From Cognatishimia sp. MH4019 (GTDB lineage: Bacteria; Pseudomonadota; Alphaproteobacteria; Rhodobacterales; Rhodobacteraceae), in assembly GCF_020177595.1 (NCBI RefSeq), contig NZ_JAHTBL010000005.1, positions 238,608-302,607 on the forward strand: a DNA stretch of 64,000 bases, written 5' to 3'. The notes below the pieces were generated by a model, which had not been told where the DNA came from, did no database searches, and saw nothing but the letters and a program-made list of their open reading frames with translations. The position numbers and the translations under genes were made by a program. Shown piece after piece: positions 62,601-64,000 of this stretch (positions are counted from its first letter, which is position 1; the number at the start of each line of letters is the position of its first letter).

Positions 62601-62863
62601 TGTCCGAAACGCAATTTCAGGGACCAAATGAACACCAGGAACTGATGCAAGTAAAAGCCGATGACACCCTGATGGATCACCCCAGCCGCGCGCTTGGAGA
62701 TGTGCCGAAGCTGCGCTTCTGCTTGCGTTGTGATGCTTCGTTTTGGAGCGAAGGGTTCGGACAGCGCATCTGTGCAAGATGCAAAGGTACGACAGCATGG
62801 CGCGCGGCAGTGCCCGAAGGCGTCAGCAAAGGTCGGTCTCGCTCAGGCGGTCGGTCCGCTTAG
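62597..62863 (+). CDS. Small zinc-ribbon protein
   Basis: An 88-residue protein from ATG 62597. CLRC...CARC (about residues 42-63) forms a zinc-ribbon pair, with a basic C-terminal tail (KGRSRSGGRSA). It is coupled to the preceding gene by ATGA. It could bind nucleic acid or protein; not assigned. Confidence 0.7.
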   Translation: MMSETQFQGPNEHQELMQVKADDTLMDHPSRALGDVPKLRFCLRCDASFWSEGFGQRICARCKGTTAWRAAVPEGVSKGRSRSGGRSA

Positions 62864-62872
62864 GTCCGCCGC

Positions 62873-63739
62873 ATGCCGACGATCACGATCGCACACACGA
62901 CCACGTATCGCTATCGCACCGCCGTGGTCCTTGGACCGCACAGGCTGATGTTGCGTCCTCGTGAAACGCGGGACCTCACATTGACGGCTTTCGATCTTGA
63001 AATCACGCCGACCGCCCGCATCGACTGGTCCCACGATGTCGCCGGAAACGCCATCGTTATCGCCAATTTTGATGCCGCAACGGATACGCTTTCGATCCGG
63101 TCCCACACGACCGCCATCCTCACCGCGCCTGAGTGGCCAGTCTTCCCGATCGCGGCCGCTGCGACGTCCTACCCGTTCCTTTACTCCGCCGAAGACTGGA
63201 CAGATCTCGGGGCGCTTTCTGCGCCACAATACCAAGACGACGCAGGGCGCTTGTCAAACTGGGTCGAGCAATTCGTGATGCGCAGGCCAACTGATACGCT
63301 GTCGCTCCTGAAGGACGTCAGCAATGGCATCACAGCTCAAATCGCATATGAGATCCGCGAGAGCGAAGGCACGCAAGGACCACTCGAAACCCTCGACCGG
63401 GGCTGTGGCTCGTGTCGCGACTTTGCGGTCCTCTTTGCCGAGGCTATCCGAACGCTGGGATTCGGGGCTCGTCTGGTGTCCGGCTATCTTTACGACCCCA
63501 GTGATGATCAACACGGATCTGCTGGCTCGGGTTCTACGCATGCATGGGTCGAAGTCTTCGTTCCCGGGGCCGGTTGGATCCCGTTCGACCCAACGAACAG
63601 GTCAGTAGGGTCGACCAACCTGATCCCGGTGGCCGTTGCGCGGAACATATCACAGGTCGCTCCGGTAACCGGCAGCTTTCAGGGAGAAGGTACCGATCTG
63701 CTCTCGATGGAGGTGGTTGTGCGTGTTGAGGATCAGTGA
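62873..63739 (+). CDS. Transglutaminase-like protein
   Basis: A 288-residue protein with a Bact_transglu_N domain ([28 protein letters not shown]) and a transglutaminase core. The catalytic triad is visible as Cys in [15 protein letters not shown], His in STHAWVEVF and Asp in PFDPTN. No signal peptide. In bacteria such proteins are mostly uncharacterised proteases or transferases. It starts 10 bases after the zinc-ribbon gene. Confidence 0.9.
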   Translation: MPTITIAHTTTYRYRTAVVLGPHRLMLRPRETRDLTLTAFDLEITPTARIDWSHDVAGNAIVIANFDAATDTLSIRSHTTAILTAPEWPVFPIAAAATSYPFLYSAEDWTDLGALSAPQYQDDAGRLSNWVEQFVMRRPTDTLSLLKDVSNGITAQIAYEIRESEGTQGPLETLDRGCGSCRDFAVLFAEAIRTLGFGARLVSGYLYDPSDDQHGSAGSGSTHAWVEVFVPGAGWIPFDPTNRSVGSTNLIPVAVARNISQVAPVTGSFQGEGTDLLSMEVVVRVEDQ

Positions 63740-63874
63740 TTGCGCCGGTAAGAACGGGACGTCCATTCGCCGACTATCATGTGGCGTTTGGACGGTTTGT
63801 CCGGGTGCCCTATTTGGCAGGGCCAAAGACCGCTTCGGCGAAAATGGCTGCAGCGCGGCGAAACGTATGTCGCA

Positions 63875-64000
63875 GCTGATTGTGTTGAAAAACTCTTGCT
63901 TGATCGAAGTGGTAATCGCTGATTCAATTCCTTTATTGATTGGGGGATTTGGCGATGATGGGACCAAAGCAGGAGGCACAAGCGGCGCTGTTTTACGAAT
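63875..64000 (+). mobile_element. IS1182-family insertion sequence, second copy (cut by window end)
   Basis: It begins GCTGATTGTGTTGAAAAACT and matches the reverse complement of the 52009 end of the first copy without difference over the visible bases, including the 80-base leader before the transposase. Orientation is opposite to the first copy. The element continues beyond the window. Confidence 0.9.
63955..64000 (+). CDS. IS1182-family transposase, N-terminal part (cut by window end)
   Basis: ATG 63955 encodes MMGPKQEAQAALFYE, identical to the start of the transposase at 50547-51929. The rest lies outside the window, so intactness cannot be judged. Confidence 0.85.
   Translation, partial: MMGPKQEAQAALFYE

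Overview
The window reads as chromosomal DNA from a marine alphaproteobacterium of the Rhodobacterales (Roseobacter-like). The support is the high-GC codon use, the sucD-sucA-sucB-lpd order, the TIGR02300 acidic protein, the fused FdsG-FdsB formate dehydrogenase subunit next to fhs and folD, and many small proteins of types familiar from this order. Assignments rest on motif and family recognition by eye; no search was run. || Layout. 1-8.4 kb: 2-oxoglutarate dehydrogenase/TCA block (end of sucD, sucA, sucB, lpdA) with small lower-GC ORFs and membrane proteins between the enzymes. 8.4-10.4 kb: GntR/FCD regulator, YgjP-type metallopeptidase and TIGR02300 protein. 10,416-10,491: tRNA-Ala(GGC). 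10,470-33,978: a 23.5-kb genomic island integrated into the 3' end of that tRNA, bounded by an exact 23-bp direct repeat. It has a tyrosine integrase at the left end and paired 9-bp motifs with identical 13-bp spacing just inside both ends. || Island cargo is defence- and conflict-like: (a) a tight minus-strand operon of XRE regulator, MmeI/YeeA-like adenine methyltransferase, zinc-ribbon membrane protein, small PD-(D/E)XK-like protein, SF2 helicase and GIY-YIG protein; (b) a lipoprotein and small unknowns; (c) a HUH endonuclease-like protein with HFH and YSTK motifs; (d) a double-HTH fused to a beta-class DNA methyltransferase; (e) a serine recombinase; (f) a Phd-DarT-DarG module; (g) a UvrD-type helicase with an inserted nuclease-like domain and C-terminal zinc fingers. 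The operon in (a) is my best candidate for an undescribed system. || 34-50 kb: core metabolism again. A GT2 glycosyltransferase with an apparent 3' frameshift and a SAM-methyltransferase-like gene lead into one-carbon genes (folD, chorismate mutase, fhs, formate dehydrogenase FdsA and FdsGB), then YihY, an ABC exporter, a HTH/periplasmic-binding-fold regulator and a tungstate ABC transporter (tupA, tupC, tupB). Together they suggest formate oxidation by a Mo/W enzyme, formate activation to folate C1 units, and oxyanion supply for the cofactor. || 50-64 kb: two oppositely oriented copies of one IS1182-type element (50,457-52,009 and from 63,875 off the window end) flank about 11.9 kb of stress or accessory genes. 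These include a tyrosine recombinase, cold-shock protein, Crp/Fnr regulator, GIY-YIG protein, several small conserved proteins, a secreted seven-repeat cysteine protein, a DUF1611-racemase pair and a transglutaminase.
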